A stretch of 64,000 bases of DNA, taken from JAVBJV01 sp031546815 (GTDB lineage Bacteria > Pseudomonadota > Alphaproteobacteria > Acetobacterales > Acetobacteraceae). Of this stretch, positions 1 to 8,913 are shown one piece after another (the first letter of the stretch is position 1; each line of letters opens with the position of its first letter). The stretch is from NCBI GenBank assembly GCA_031546815.1, contig JAVBJV010000018.1, forward strand, positions 1 to 64,000. The letters are read 5' to 3'. The notes below the pieces were generated by a model, which saw only the letters and a list, made by a program, of their open reading frames with translations, searched no databases and was not told where the DNA came from. The translations under genes and the position numbers were made by a program.

Positions 1-10
1 CGTCAAGTGA

Positions 11-34
11 AAACGGGGCCTTTCGGCCCCGTTT
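11..34 (-). terminator. Rho-independent terminator of the repeat-protein operon
   Basis: A perfect 10-bp stem (AAACGGGGCC at 11-20 against its complement at 25-34, loop TTTC) lies 7 bp beyond the stop codon of the EF-hand gene. On the minus strand it is followed by a short T-rich run. A gene converging from outside the window could also use it. Confidence 0.8.
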
Positions 35-40
35 GTGTGT

Positions 41-904
41 TCAGTGTCCGTGTGACAGCGATTGTGCTGCTTCGCCCAGGTTGCGCCGCAGCGGGCGCAG
101 TGCTTCCAGCAGCTTGTCCAGCGGCACAGGGGCCACCGCAGCCGAACGCGCCCCGGTGACGGCCAGCGGGAATGGCTGGCGATCCTGGTTCAGTTCCGCC
201 AGCGAAAGTGTGCCAGAATTATCGTAGTCGTACGACCGGACGATCACCTGCGCCAGCGTGCTGCCGAGCAGTGTCGAAGCAGCATACCCAACGGCAAGTT
301 CACTGGTCTTGGCACCTTCCAGCACCTGCAGCATCCACGTCGCACCGCGCACTGCGCGCGCGATTTCGGCCGTGGACAGCGCACGATCCTTCGTCACGTC
401 AGCATAGGTGAACAACGCTGCCAGGCATGTCTGGTCGAGGCCGTTCTGGCAGCTGGGTTCCGATGCTTCCAGACCGTTGAGGAAGGCGATGCCTTCGCCG
501 AACGGCGTCAGTATGGCGGGGGCTTCGGTGCAGCGCGCATAGGTCTGCGTTGGTGTGTCGCCGGGTAGCTGGTTGTCGCGCAGCTTGGCATCGGGCAGAC
601 CCTCTACAACACCCTGTTCGGCAGCACGCAGGATGATGCGCGGTGCATCGGTGCCGGTGCCGTTCAGCACGGTCCAGTCAGACTGAGTGCCGATGCTCTG
701 TCCGCGATACAGCCGTGATTCGCCGTCCTGCGCAACCCGCAGCACGCTGCGGGCGGTGACATAAAGAACCCGTTCAGGTGCGGCGCAGCTCGGCGCGGCA
801 TAGGTCCCGCGCAGTGCCGGCGCAACATCCTGCGGGGCCGTCTGCGCCTGTGCTGCAAACGGCAGGATGACGGCAAGGCTGCAGAGCCAGGTTTTCAGAT
901 TCAT
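41..904 (-). CDS. Exported EF-hand domain protein
   Basis: A 287-residue protein of unknown function. A signal peptide (MNLKTWLCSLAVILPFAAQA) ends near residue 20, so it should act in the periplasm or outside the cell. Two EF-hand-like calcium loops are visible in the C-terminal half, around DVTKDRALSTAEI and DYDNSGTLSLAEL; both carry the Asp/Asn/Ser pattern and a terminal Glu. The N-terminal half has no domain I recognise and contains several cysteines. The ATG at 904 overlaps the TGA of the upstream repeat protein (ATGA), so the two are translationally coupled and probably work together. The frame stays open upstream of 904, but the signal peptide and the ATGA overlap support this start. 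Calcium binding is inferred from the motifs only. Confidence 0.8.
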   Translation of the reverse strand: MNLKTWLCSLAVILPFAAQAQTAPQDVAPALRGTYAAPSCAAPERVLYVTARSVLRVAQDGESRLYRGQSIGTQSDWTVLNGTGTDAPRIILRAAEQGVVEGLPDAKLRDNQLPGDTPTQTYARCTEAPAILTPFGEGIAFLNGLEASEPSCQNGLDQTCLAALFTYADVTKDRALSTAEIARAVRGATWMLQVLEGAKTSELAVGYAASTLLGSTLAQVIVRSYDYDNSGTLSLAELNQDRQPFPLAVTGARSAAVAPVPLDKLLEALRPLRRNLGEAAQSLSHGH

Positions 905-2514
905 TGCAGGGTGACTCCTTCCCCGGTGCAGAGATCGGCGGTGGCAACGGCTTCGCGCCCGTCGCGGAAGATCCCCACGACATGATACTGGCAGCGCCCA
1001 TCTGTGGGCGGCACGTTGATGATACCGCCAATGGCCAGTGCGCCGTTGCTCAGGCGGTCGTCGCCGCGCGGCGTGTTGGGGGCGTGGACATACAGTTCGA
1101 CGATCGGCAGCGTGCCGCCGTTGCGGATGGAGCCCTGGTTGCGCATGGGCGCAGTGGTCCAGTTGTCGTCGATCACCAGTTCTTCCGTGCTGCACAGATT
1201 GATGCCGCTGCGACGTTCATCGACACGCGATCCCGCATAGACGATGGTAACGGTATAGAGGCACTGTGCCGGGTTGATTGGCCCGACGCGTACTGTGAAG
1301 TTGCGGCCATTGGGTAGCGTGTTGCTGCCCAGACGGTCCGGCCCACGACCGGCGCCATCGCGGTTGGCATAGACGATCAGGATTTCCTCGCCCGTGCGGT
1401 TGATCATCCGGAAGCTGTTGCGGGTGCTCTGGGCTGCGGCGGGGGGCTGTTCGCCACCGGCGGCACGCGCACCGCGCGGCGTGGCCGCGCTGGCCGTGTC
1501 CCAGCCATCCTGGATCACCAGTTCCTCGGTCTCGCATAGGTTGACGCTCTCGCGCGCTTCGTTGGGGCGGCTGCTGGAATAGACGATGGTCACCGTATAG
1601 AGGCAGCGATCCGAGCGGATGGCCCCGACGCGCACTGTGAACGTCTCGCCATCGGGCAGGGTCGCGCTGCCCAGACGGTCCGGCCCGTCGCCCTGTATGC
1701 CCTCGCGGTTAGCGTGGATGATCAGGATCTCCTCGCCCGAGCGGTTGACCAGGCGGAAGCTGTTGCGGCCAATATCGTTGGCACCGCGTTCCTGGGTGGG
1801 GTTAGCCTCGAACTCTTCCTCGGTGGTCCAGCCGGGGCGCACGGTGATCTTCTGCTCGTCGCAGATGTTGATGCCGCTGCGTTCTTCCGCCGCGTAATTG
1901 TCGAACACGATGCGCAGACGCACCACGCACGAGCCGGTGTAATTCATCGACAGCGATTCGTGCGGAGCCAGCATCTCGTTCCCGAACAGGTCTTCGCTCC
2001 ATTCCAGGGCGGTGGTGGTGTCGCCGGGGCTGTCTTCGTTGGCCATATAGGCGGCGTAGATCGTGCGCTCGAACCCGTTGGTCAGCTCGACACTGCGCTG
2101 TTCACCGCCCGAGTTGCCACTGCGATTGCCTCTGCGGCCACGCTGGCGTTCGGCGGTCGAGCCATCAAACACCACCGTGCTGTTGCGGCAGATGTCCACG
2201 CCGCGATGTTCTTCGACGGCGCTGTCTTCGTAGATGACCTTGAAGTCGAAGGTGCAGTCGGCGGTGCGGCCATAGTTGATGCGGTGCGTGGCGTTGCGCG
2301 CCAGTTGCCGCTCGCCCAGCCGGTTTTCGCCCCATTCGTTATCGTTGGTGGACGATGAATAGATCTCGGTGATGATCTGTTCGCTGGCGTTGCGGACTGT
2401 GGCCTGACGCTGCTGCTGTGCGGATTGGGGGGCGCGATTGCCACGACCCGACTGGGCTGCGGCTGGCAGCGCGGTCGTCGCCAGCATGAGCGCCACAAGG
2501 AGATAACGGATCAT
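901..2514 (-). CDS. Exported five-repeat protein (WGxDRLG/Cys-pair domain)
   Basis: A 537-residue protein of a family I do not recognise. A signal peptide (MIRYLLVALMLATTALPAAA) is followed by five copies of an approximately 75-90 residue domain, at roughly residues 37-120, 142-230, 252-345, 370-455 and 465-537, joined by Arg/Gly/Gln-rich linkers. Each copy runs LxNxSGExI...YxxS...DRLG...L..G..f.V...C.Y.v.iVy....eeR..vnLC, giving two cysteines about 20-25 residues apart that could form one disulfide. Copies 3 and 4 are nearly identical. Copy 2 lacks the exact DRLG and copy 5 is degenerate. Alternating hydrophobic residues suggest a beta-sandwich. The ATG overlaps the upstream stop (ATGA), as it does at the next gene, so all are one operon. 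A 755-codon open frame reaching 3168 is antisense/out-of-frame extension and is not used. Confidence 0.82.
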   Translation of the reverse strand: MIRYLLVALMLATTALPAAAQSGRGNRAPQSAQQQRQATVRNASEQIITEIYSSSTNDNEWGENRLGERQLARNATHRINYGRTADCTFDFKVIYEDSAVEEHRGVDICRNSTVVFDGSTAERQRGRRGNRSGNSGGEQRSVELTNGFERTIYAAYMANEDSPGDTTTALEWSEDLFGNEMLAPHESLSMNYTGSCVVRLRIVFDNYAAEERSGINICDEQKITVRPGWTTEEEFEANPTQERGANDIGRNSFRLVNRSGEEILIIHANREGIQGDGPDRLGSATLPDGETFTVRVGAIRSDRCLYTVTIVYSSSRPNEARESVNLCETEELVIQDGWDTASAATPRGARAAGGEQPPAAAQSTRNSFRMINRTGEEILIVYANRDGAGRGPDRLGSNTLPNGRNFTVRVGPINPAQCLYTVTIVYAGSRVDERRSGINLCSTEELVIDDNWTTAPMRNQGSIRNGGTLPIVELYVHAPNTPRGDDRLSNGALAIGGIINVPPTDGRCQYHVVGIFRDGREAVATADLCTGEGVTLQ

Positions 2515-3164
2515 TCGAAAATCTGTTCCTGTTCTGTGCAGAGATTGACGCTGCGACGCTGGTCGTCGCTGCGATCGGTGAAGACGACGCGGATGTCGTA
2601 GATGCATGATCCACGGGGCAGGCTGATCTGTTGATTTGCCCCATCCCGGATGCGCCCGCGGATCAGGCTGGAGCCCCAGCTGGAGACGGTGTCGGGGGTT
2701 GCATGCACGGCCTGGATTGCGCGGCCGGAGTGATTGACGATGCGCAATGCAGGCTGGCCTTGCTGGCTCTGCTGCCCGCGCGCGCGACGTGGCGATGGCT
2801 CGGTATTGGAGCCCCGCCGGGAACCGGGTTCGGCCTGGCTGCCGTCGAACGTGACATCGGTGACCGAACAGGTGTTCAGGTTGCGGCGTTCCTCGTGCGT
2901 ACCGTCGGCATAGATTACGCGGATGTCGTTGCGGCACTGCCCGCTGCGCAGACGGATCGGCAGGTAATGCCCGGCCGGCAGGGTGGCAACCCCCAGCCGG
3001 TCTTCGCCCCAGATGCGGTCCGTATTGGGGGAGACGTTGATCACCATGATCTCGCGCTCGCTGCGGTTGAGCAGATTGAACGAGGGATTCTGCTGTGCCT
3101 GTGCAGTTCCGCCGCCAAGCGCGGCCAGCCCTGCAACCAGACAGATAAAAGCGCGACGTGACAT
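2511..3164 (-). CDS. Exported two-repeat protein (WGxDRLG/Cys-pair domain)
   Basis: A 217-residue paralogue of the neighbouring repeat proteins. It has a signal peptide ending near AQA (residue 23) and two copies of the domain, about residues 25-100 and 138-217, separated by an Arg/Ser/Gln-rich linker. The first copy has the full WGEDRLG signature; the second has WGSSLIRG, so the motif has drifted. The paired cysteines are kept in both copies. The start at 3164 has a good GGAGAG ribosome site about 9 bases upstream. It is the first gene of the operon 2511 to 41 and is preceded by a promoter-like sequence near 3208-3239. Function unknown; exported location is inferred from the signal peptide. 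Confidence 0.82.
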   Translation of the reverse strand: MSRRAFICLVAGLAALGGGTAQAQQNPSFNLLNRSEREIMVINVSPNTDRIWGEDRLGVATLPAGHYLPIRLRSGQCRNDIRVIYADGTHEERRNLNTCSVTDVTFDGSQAEPGSRRGSNTEPSPRRARGQQSQQGQPALRIVNHSGRAIQAVHATPDTVSSWGSSLIRGRIRDGANQQISLPRGSCIYDIRVVFTDRSDDQRRSVNLCTEQEQIFE

Positions 3165-3207
3165 GCATTCTCTCCTGGGGCTGAGCAGGTATTATGAATA
3201 TTTGTTC

Positions 3208-3239
3208 ATTATAATGAAAGGGGGAAGCCGGTCTGTCAA
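3208..3239 (-). promoter_or_regulatory. Sigma70-like promoter for the repeat-protein operon
   Basis: On the minus strand there is a perfect TTGACA (complement of 3234-3239). It is followed either by CATTAT at a 17-bp spacing (3211-3216) or by a perfect TATAAT at 20 bp (3208-3213). The surrounding 3185-3220 is strikingly AT-rich, unlike the flanking genes. It lies 44-75 bp upstream of the first gene of the operon. Confidence 0.55.
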
Positions 3240-3292
3240 TCGGCAGACAGGCTATGTCCCGCCAGTTTTCCGTAAGGGGACCGGAAATACAA

Positions 3293-3322
3293 CCGCCCGC
3301 TACAGATTACTGTAGCGGGCGG
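3293..3322 (-). terminator. Terminator after the 206-residue repeat protein
   Basis: A perfect 13-bp inverted repeat (3293-3305 and 3310-3322) with a 4-base ATTA loop begins 29 bp beyond the stop codon of the gene ending at 3352. The minus-strand 3' flank (TTGTATTT) is moderately T-rich. It separates this gene from the following operon, which has its own promoter. Confidence 0.75.
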
Positions 3323-3351
3323 GAAGCTATAGTCTCCGCGTGGTTTGCGGA

Positions 3352-3972
3352 TCAGCGGCGGCCGCGGCGGCTGCCACCGAAGGTCTGTTCGCTTTCGTCG
3401 CACAGGTCGACTTCGCGACGTTCCTGGTCCGAACCATCGGCGAAGACGACGCGGACGTCGTATTCACACGAACCTGCCGGCAGCGAGAAGGTGCGCGACT
3501 GGCCAGCGGCCAGGGTCGAGCGGCCCAGACGGTCGTTGCCCCACGAATCCATGTCGGTCGTGCTGGCGTAAACTTCGTTGATGGCCTGGCTGCCGCTGTT
3601 CTGCAGACGCAGCGACGGGCGGCCGGTTGCCGGCATCTGCACGTCGTCCGGGCTGATTACGACATCGGATGCTTCGCAGACGTTGACGCCACGACGTTCA
3701 TGACGGCCACCACCCTGGAAGGTGATACGAATGTCGTATTCACATTCGCCGCGCGGCAGACGGACGGCAAAACGCTGGCCATTGGCCAGAGTGCGATCGC
3801 CCAGACGATCATCGCCCCACTGGTCATCGCTGGCCGGCGAGGTCCGCAGTGTTTCGATCACACGGCCGCTGTTATTGACGAGATTATAGGACGGATTGTC
3901 CTGTGCAAATGCCCCCGTATTCAGCAGGGTGAGGGTGCCGACAAAGAGGGCCGCGAGGCTGCGACGGAACAT
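3352..3972 (-). CDS. Exported two-repeat protein (WGxDRLG/Cys-pair domain), clearest family member
   Basis: A 206-residue protein with a signal peptide (about residues 1-24, ending GAFAQ) and two well-kept copies of the domain also found in the next two genes. The motifs are WGDDRLG and WGNDRLG, with CEYDIRI/CEYDVRV and VNVC/VDLC supplying the cysteine pair in each copy. The tail is Arg-rich (GGSRRGRR). It is transcribed alone: a promoter lies at 4010-4038 and a terminator at 3293-3322. The ribosome site GGAG lies about 7 bases before the ATG at 3972. I recognise no enzyme motif; it looks like a small disulfide-stabilised beta domain protein of the envelope, and its function is unknown. Confidence 0.82.
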   Translation of the reverse strand: MFRRSLAALFVGTLTLLNTGAFAQDNPSYNLVNNSGRVIETLRTSPASDDQWGDDRLGDRTLANGQRFAVRLPRGECEYDIRITFQGGGRHERRGVNVCEASDVVISPDDVQMPATGRPSLRLQNSGSQAINEVYASTTDMDSWGNDRLGRSTLAAGQSRTFSLPAGSCEYDVRVVFADGSDQERREVDLCDESEQTFGGSRRGRR

Positions 3973-4009
3973 TCGTTAACTCCATTAGGGTCCAGAACTT
4001 AGGATCTAA

Positions 4010-4038
4010 GTCATAGAGCAAACATTAACAAATATCAA
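4010..4038 (-). promoter_or_regulatory. Sigma70-like promoter for the 206-residue repeat protein
   Basis: On the minus strand, TTGATA (complement of 4033-4038), an exactly 17-bp spacer and TATGAC (complement of 4010-4015) stand about 40 bp upstream of the ATG at 3972. They lie in an AT-rich gap between two GC-rich divergent genes. The rest of this roughly 200-bp gap (3973-4173) must also hold the glutamate dehydrogenase promoter, for which I see no convincing boxes. Confidence 0.6.
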
Positions 4039-4173
4039 CCATATGGGAAAGTGAAATTTCCAGGAATCTTTGTTCCGGAAACATACTGACCCTAAAACGG
4101 AAATTACGGTGTGGTTTGTTCCAAAGGGTGGTATCCCTGCAGAATGTGGTGAAGATTCAGGGGATTGCGGGTT

Positions 4174-7100
4174 ATGACGACAGAAACAGCTTCGTTGTGG
4201 CACATGGCGGATCAGGCGCGCGCGGCATTCATGGCACAGGTAGTCGCCGCATTACGAGCGCAGCACCCCGAGAGTTCCGAGCGACTCGAATCTTTCGCCA
4301 CCCAGTGGAGCGCCGGACTTCCCGCGATCGACCTTGTCGCCCGCGCGCCCGAGGATGTGGCGGCGGCGATTGCCTCGCTGTGGGACCATGCACAACAGCG
4401 CCAGCCGGGTGAATCGTCGGTGCGGGTCATCGCGGCACGGCAGCAGGCTTATGGCGGCCATAACCCCGGTGCGGTGGTCGAGATTGTGACCGATGACATG
4501 CGCTTTCTGGTGGACAGCGCGCTTGGTGTGATGAACCGGCTGGACCTGCGGGTGCTGACGCTGGTGCATCCGGTGGTGAAGCTGCGCCGGTCTGCGGATG
4601 GGCGTCTGCAGGCGCTGGACCCGGCCGGGGCGGCGGAATCGATGATCCAGATCGGTTTCGGGCCGGATGTCGCGCCGGAAAAACTGACGGCGGTGCTGGC
4701 GGAAATGCAGCGCGCGCTGGCCGATGTGAGGCGCACGATTGCCGACTTCCCGGCCATGAGCACGCGTCTTGAACAGGCCGAGAGCGCGCTGGCGCAGGGC
4801 GGCGCAGAATACGAATTCCTGGCCTGGATGCGCGACAATAATTTCGTGCTGACCGGGTATCGTCAGTACACGCTGGAGGGGCGCGGTATCAGCGTCGCGC
4901 CCGGGGCGGCACTGGGTGTGCTGCACGACATGTCGATCCCGGTGTTCGATGTGATGCGCAACCCGGCCGAGCTGTCTGATGCAGTGCTGAACAGCCTGCG
5001 CGATACTGCGCAGCGTGTGGTAGTCACGAAAGGCAATCTGCGTAGCACCGTGCATCGCTCGCAGCATTGCGATGTGGTGCTGGTAAAGACGCTGGATGCA
5101 CAGGGGCAGGTGAACGGCGGACATCTGTTCATGGGACTGTTCGCGGCCTCGGCCTATAACCGCAACCCGCGCTCGATCCCGATCCTGAAGGAGAAGATCG
5201 CGCGCATTCACGTGCTGGCCAATCTGGATGCGGAATCGCACGATGGCCGCGCGTTGGCGAACATTCTGGAAACCTGGCCGCGCGACGAATTGTTCCAGGC
5301 CGATGATGTGCAGATTCTGGAAGCGGCGCGCGGCGTGCTCGCGTTGCAGGTGCGGCCGCGTGTGGCTCTGTTCGTGCGCCCCGATCCGTTCGGGCGCTTC
5401 GTCTCGGCGCTGACCTATATTCCGCGCAACCGCTTCGACACGGTGCTTGAACACAAGCTGGGGCAGATGATCGCCACGGCGTACGAAGGGCGGTTGTCCA
5501 CGTCGTACGTCACGGTGGGCGACATGCCGCTGGCGCGCGTGCATTTCGTGATTGCGACCACACCCGGCAAGCTGGTGGCGGTGGACGTGGCGGCGCTGGA
5601 AGAGCGCATGGCACAGGCGACGCGCAGTTTCGACGACCATCTGTCGGACGCGGCGACAGACAGTCTGGGCGACGAAAAATCCGCCCGCCTGATGGCGCGC
5701 TGGGCAGGGGCGTTTCCGGCCTCCTACACCGAACGCCGCAGTGCGGCGGACGCGCTGGCGGATACGGCGCTGGCCGAACAGGCGCATACGGAGCAGGCGC
5801 TGCGTCTGGCTCTGGCGCGCAAGGACGGCACCGGCGCGCATGAATTTGTCCTGAAGCTGGCCAATCCGGGAATCGCTCTGGCGCTGTCAGACATTCTGCC
5901 GTTGATCGAAACGCTGGGCGTGCGGGTGATCGAGGAGACCGCGCATCAGCTGCGCCCCAGTGGTTCCGCGCCAGTGTCGCTGCAGTATCTGGACGTGGAG
6001 AGCGCCGATGGTGCGCCGGTTGATCTGGAAGCACACGGCCCGGCCCTGCACGCCGCACTGACCGCGATCTGGCAGCGGCAGGCTGATGCTGATGGTTTCA
6101 ACCGTCTGGTCCTGCGTGCCGGGATCGACTGGCGGCAGGCGTGGTTGTTGCGGGCGATGTTCAAGTGGTGCCGACAGACCGGTTTTGCGTTCAGTCAACG
6201 CGCTGTTGAAGCTGCACTCGCCGCGCAGCCCGCTGCGGTGCGCTGGCTGGTGGACACGTTCCATGCACGCTTCGCCCCCGATGGTGCGCGCACCGAAGAT
6301 GCGGCCGGCTGGAAAGCGTTGCTCGACGCGGTGGCAAGCCCGGATGAGGATCGCATCCTGCGTCGTCTGAAGGCGATGCTGGACGGTGTGGTGCGGACCA
6401 ATTTTTTCCAGGCGGGCGGCACGAAGCCGTACATCGCCCTGAAGATCGACTGTGCCAAAGCTGGCGACATGCCGCTGCCGCGCCCGATGGCCGAGATCTG
6501 GGTGCATGGTGCGCGTATGGAAGGCTGCCATCTGCGTGGTGGCAAGGTGGCGCGCGGTGGCATTCGCTGGTCCGACCGGCGCGAGGATTTCCGCACTGAA
6601 GTGTTGGGTCTGCTGAAAGCGCAGATGCTGAAGAACGTCATCATCGTGCCGGTGGGGGCGAAGGGCGGCTTCGTGCTGAAACAGTCTCCGCTGCCAACCG
6701 GCGACGCGACGAAGGACCGTGAAGCACTGCAGGCCGAAGGCATTGCGTGCTATCGGATGCTGATCAGCGGCATGCTGGACGTGACCGACAATCTGGCCGG
6801 GCAGGATGTCGTGCACCCGATCGATGTGGTGGCGCGTGATGGGGACGATCCATACATCGTCGCAGCGGCGGACAAGGGCACGGCGACGTTCAGCAACATC
6901 GCCAACAGCCTGTCAGAAGACTACAAATTCTGGCTGGGCGATGCGTTCGCGTCGGGCGGATCGAAGGGGTACGACCACAAGGGCATGGGCATCACCGCGC
7001 GTGGCGCATGGGTGAACATTGCGCGGCATTTCCGCGAGATGAACCACGATATCCAGATGCAGGAATTCACTTGCGCCGGTGTGGGCGACATGTCGGGCGA

Positions 7101-8913
7101 CGTGTTCGGCAACGGTCTTCTGGTCAGCCGCAAGACGAAGCTGGTGGCGGCGTTTGACCATCGTCACATCTTCTTCGACCCGGCCCCGGATGCGGAAGCT
7201 TCGTACAAGGAACGCGCGCGTCTGTTCGAACTGCCGCGCTCGTCCTGGGCGGATTACGATGCGAAGCTGATCAGCGAAGGTGGCGGCGTGTTCCCGCGTT
7301 CGGCCAAGACGATCCCGCTGTCGCCGCAGGTGCGTGCATTGCTGGATCTGGATGTTGACTCCGCTGAACCGGAGGAAGTGATGCGCGCCATTCTGAAGGC
7401 GCGTGTCGATCTGCTGTATTTCGGCGGCATCGGCACCTACATGAAGGCGAGCACCGAACCACATGCCGCAGCGGGCGATCGCGCCAACGACGCGATCCGC
7501 ATCGATGGTCGCGATCTGCGTGTGCGTGTGGTGGGTGAGGGCGCGAACCTTGGCGTGACGCAAGCCTCGCGCGTGGAGGCCGCGCAGGCGGGGGTGCGTA
7601 TCAACACCGATGCGCTGGATAATTCCGCTGGTGTGTCAACGTCCGACCATGAAGTGAACATCAAGATCCTGCTGGCCGATGCGATGACATCTGGCGTGCT
7701 GACCGAAGATGCGCGCGTCAAGCTGCTGGAAGAAATGACCGGCGAAGTTGCCGACCTGGTGCTGCGCGACAATTACCAGCAGTCGCAGGCGATCTCGCTC
7801 GACGCGCTGGGCGGGGCTGCGAATATTCCCGCCTATGCAGCGCTGATGAAAGTGCTGACCGCGCATGGCTCGTTCGACCGCGCGGTGGCGGGCATGCCCG
7901 ATGCTGCGGGGCTTGCGACGCGTGTGGCCGCACAACAGGGGCTGACGCGTCCCGAATGCTGCACGATGCTGGCGCAGGCCAAGCTGTGGCTGGCCGATGC
8001 GATCGACGATTCGAAACTGCCGGACGACGCGCTACTGGAAGCCGAGCTGGTCTCGTATTTCCCGACACCGCTGCGCACGCAGTTTGCAACGCAGATCATG
8101 CGTCACCGACTGCGCCGCGAACTGATCGGCACGGCGGTGACCAACGAACTGATCAACCGCATGGGCGCGGCATCTTTCGGGCGTCTGGTGGGCGAAAGCG
8201 GCGCGGCTCCGGCCGATGTCGCCAAGGCCGCCTGGATCGTGCGCGAGGCATTCGGCCTTGGGGCGTTCCATGCGCGGGTCGAGGCACTGGATGGCAAGGT
8301 TGCCGCCACGGCGTTGCTCGGCATGCAGGCCAATGCGCGGCAGTTGCAGGAAGAAGCGGTGCGCGGATTGCTGTCGGGGGCCGAGATCAATCTCAGCCTG
8401 TCGGAAGCGGTGGCGGCGCTGAAACCCGGTCTGGCCACGCTGATGACGGAAAGCGCCGTGCGCATGGCGGGCGACCCGCAAACCGAGGCATTGGTGACGC
8501 TCGGCGTGCCGCAGGATCTGGCGGCGGTGGCGGTGGCGTTGCCGCGTCTGGCATCCGGCCCGGCGATCGTGCGTCTGGCGGCCCAGCGCGGTGTGTCGCT
8601 GGAAGCGGCCGAGGCTGCATGGGACAAGGCGGGCGACGTGTTCGGGGTCGAGGCACTGCGCAATGCGGCGACACAGGCGCCCGTGCAGGGGGCCTGGGGC
8701 GGACGTGCTGCAGCGGCGCTGGCGGATGATCTGGCTGCGCTGCGTCTGTCGCTGTCGGCGGCGGTGCTGGAAAGCGGCGACGAACACGCATTGCTGGCTC
8801 GTCTGGGGCCGGTGGCGGAACGCACGGTGCAGCTGGCGCGCGATGCTGCGGCGAAGCCCGACTTTGCCGCGTGCACTGTTGCGGTGCGTGGATTGCGAGG
8901 GTTGGTAAACTGA
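4174..8913 (+). CDS. gdhB: NAD-specific glutamate dehydrogenase (large, 180-kDa class)
   Basis: Converts L-glutamate plus NAD to 2-oxoglutarate and ammonium in the cytoplasm, mainly a catabolic role. At 1579 residues it has the length typical of the large bacterial GDH family. The long N-terminal region carries the regulatory segments. The catalytic core is visible from about residue 720, with KPYIALKI, GGKVARGGIRWSDR, the lysine-bearing AQMLKNVIIVPVGAKGG segment near 820-830 and GVGDMSGDVFGNG near 970. The ATG at 4174 is preferred: AGGGG lies about 10 bases upstream, whereas the frame upstream offers only a TTG at 4165. It is divergent from the repeat protein gene and its 3' end overlaps the following MFS gene. 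Confidence 0.95.
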   Translation: MTTETASLWHMADQARAAFMAQVVAALRAQHPESSERLESFATQWSAGLPAIDLVARAPEDVAAAIASLWDHAQQRQPGESSVRVIAARQQAYGGHNPGAVVEIVTDDMRFLVDSALGVMNRLDLRVLTLVHPVVKLRRSADGRLQALDPAGAAESMIQIGFGPDVAPEKLTAVLAEMQRALADVRRTIADFPAMSTRLEQAESALAQGGAEYEFLAWMRDNNFVLTGYRQYTLEGRGISVAPGAALGVLHDMSIPVFDVMRNPAELSDAVLNSLRDTAQRVVVTKGNLRSTVHRSQHCDVVLVKTLDAQGQVNGGHLFMGLFAASAYNRNPRSIPILKEKIARIHVLANLDAESHDGRALANILETWPRDELFQADDVQILEAARGVLALQVRPRVALFVRPDPFGRFVSALTYIPRNRFDTVLEHKLGQMIATAYEGRLSTSYVTVGDMPLARVHFVIATTPGKLVAVDVAALEERMAQATRSFDDHLSDAATDSLGDEKSARLMARWAGAFPASYTERRSAADALADTALAEQAHTEQALRLALARKDGTGAHEFVLKLANPGIALALSDILPLIETLGVRVIEETAHQLRPSGSAPVSLQYLDVESADGAPVDLEAHGPALHAALTAIWQRQADADGFNRLVLRAGIDWRQAWLLRAMFKWCRQTGFAFSQRAVEAALAAQPAAVRWLVDTFHARFAPDGARTEDAAGWKALLDAVASPDEDRILRRLKAMLDGVVRTNFFQAGGTKPYIALKIDCAKAGDMPLPRPMAEIWVHGARMEGCHLRGGKVARGGIRWSDRREDFRTEVLGLLKAQMLKNVIIVPVGAKGGFVLKQSPLPTGDATKDREALQAEGIACYRMLISGMLDVTDNLAGQDVVHPIDVVARDGDDPYIVAAADKGTATFSNIANSLSEDYKFWLGDAFASGGSKGYDHKGMGITARGAWVNIARHFREMNHDIQMQEFTCAGVGDMSGDVFGNGLLVSRKTKLVAAFDHRHIFFDPAPDAEASYKERARLFELPRSSWADYDAKLISEGGGVFPRSAKTIPLSPQVRALLDLDVDSAEPEEVMRAILKARVDLLYFGGIGTYMKASTEPHAAAGDRANDAIRIDGRDLRVRVVGEGANLGVTQASRVEAAQAGVRINTDALDNSAGVSTSDHEVNIKILLADAMTSGVLTEDARVKLLEEMTGEVADLVLRDNYQQSQAISLDALGGAANIPAYAALMKVLTAHGSFDRAVAGMPDAAGLATRVAAQQGLTRPECCTMLAQAKLWLADAIDDSKLPDDALLEAELVSYFPTPLRTQFATQIMRHRLRRELIGTAVTNELINRMGAASFGRLVGESGAAPADVAKAAWIVREAFGLGAFHARVEALDGKVAATALLGMQANARQLQEEAVRGLLSGAEINLSLSEAVAALKPGLATLMTESAVRMAGDPQTEALVTLGVPQDLAAVAVALPRLASGPAIVRLAAQRGVSLEAAEAAWDKAGDVFGVEALRNAATQAPVQGAWGGRAAAALADDLAALRLSLSAAVLESGDEHALLARLGPVAERTVQLARDAAAKPDFAACTVAVRGLRGLVN

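Noticed and set aside
901..3168. A 755-codon open frame covering two repeat-protein genes
   Set aside because: Its first about 220 codons are out of frame with the clear signal-peptide gene 2511-3164. The real gene starts at 2514 with its own signal peptide.
4252..5841. A 529-codon minus-strand frame inside glutamate dehydrogenase
   Set aside because: The plus strand encodes a clearly conserved enzyme across the same bases; the antisense translation has no recognisable domain.
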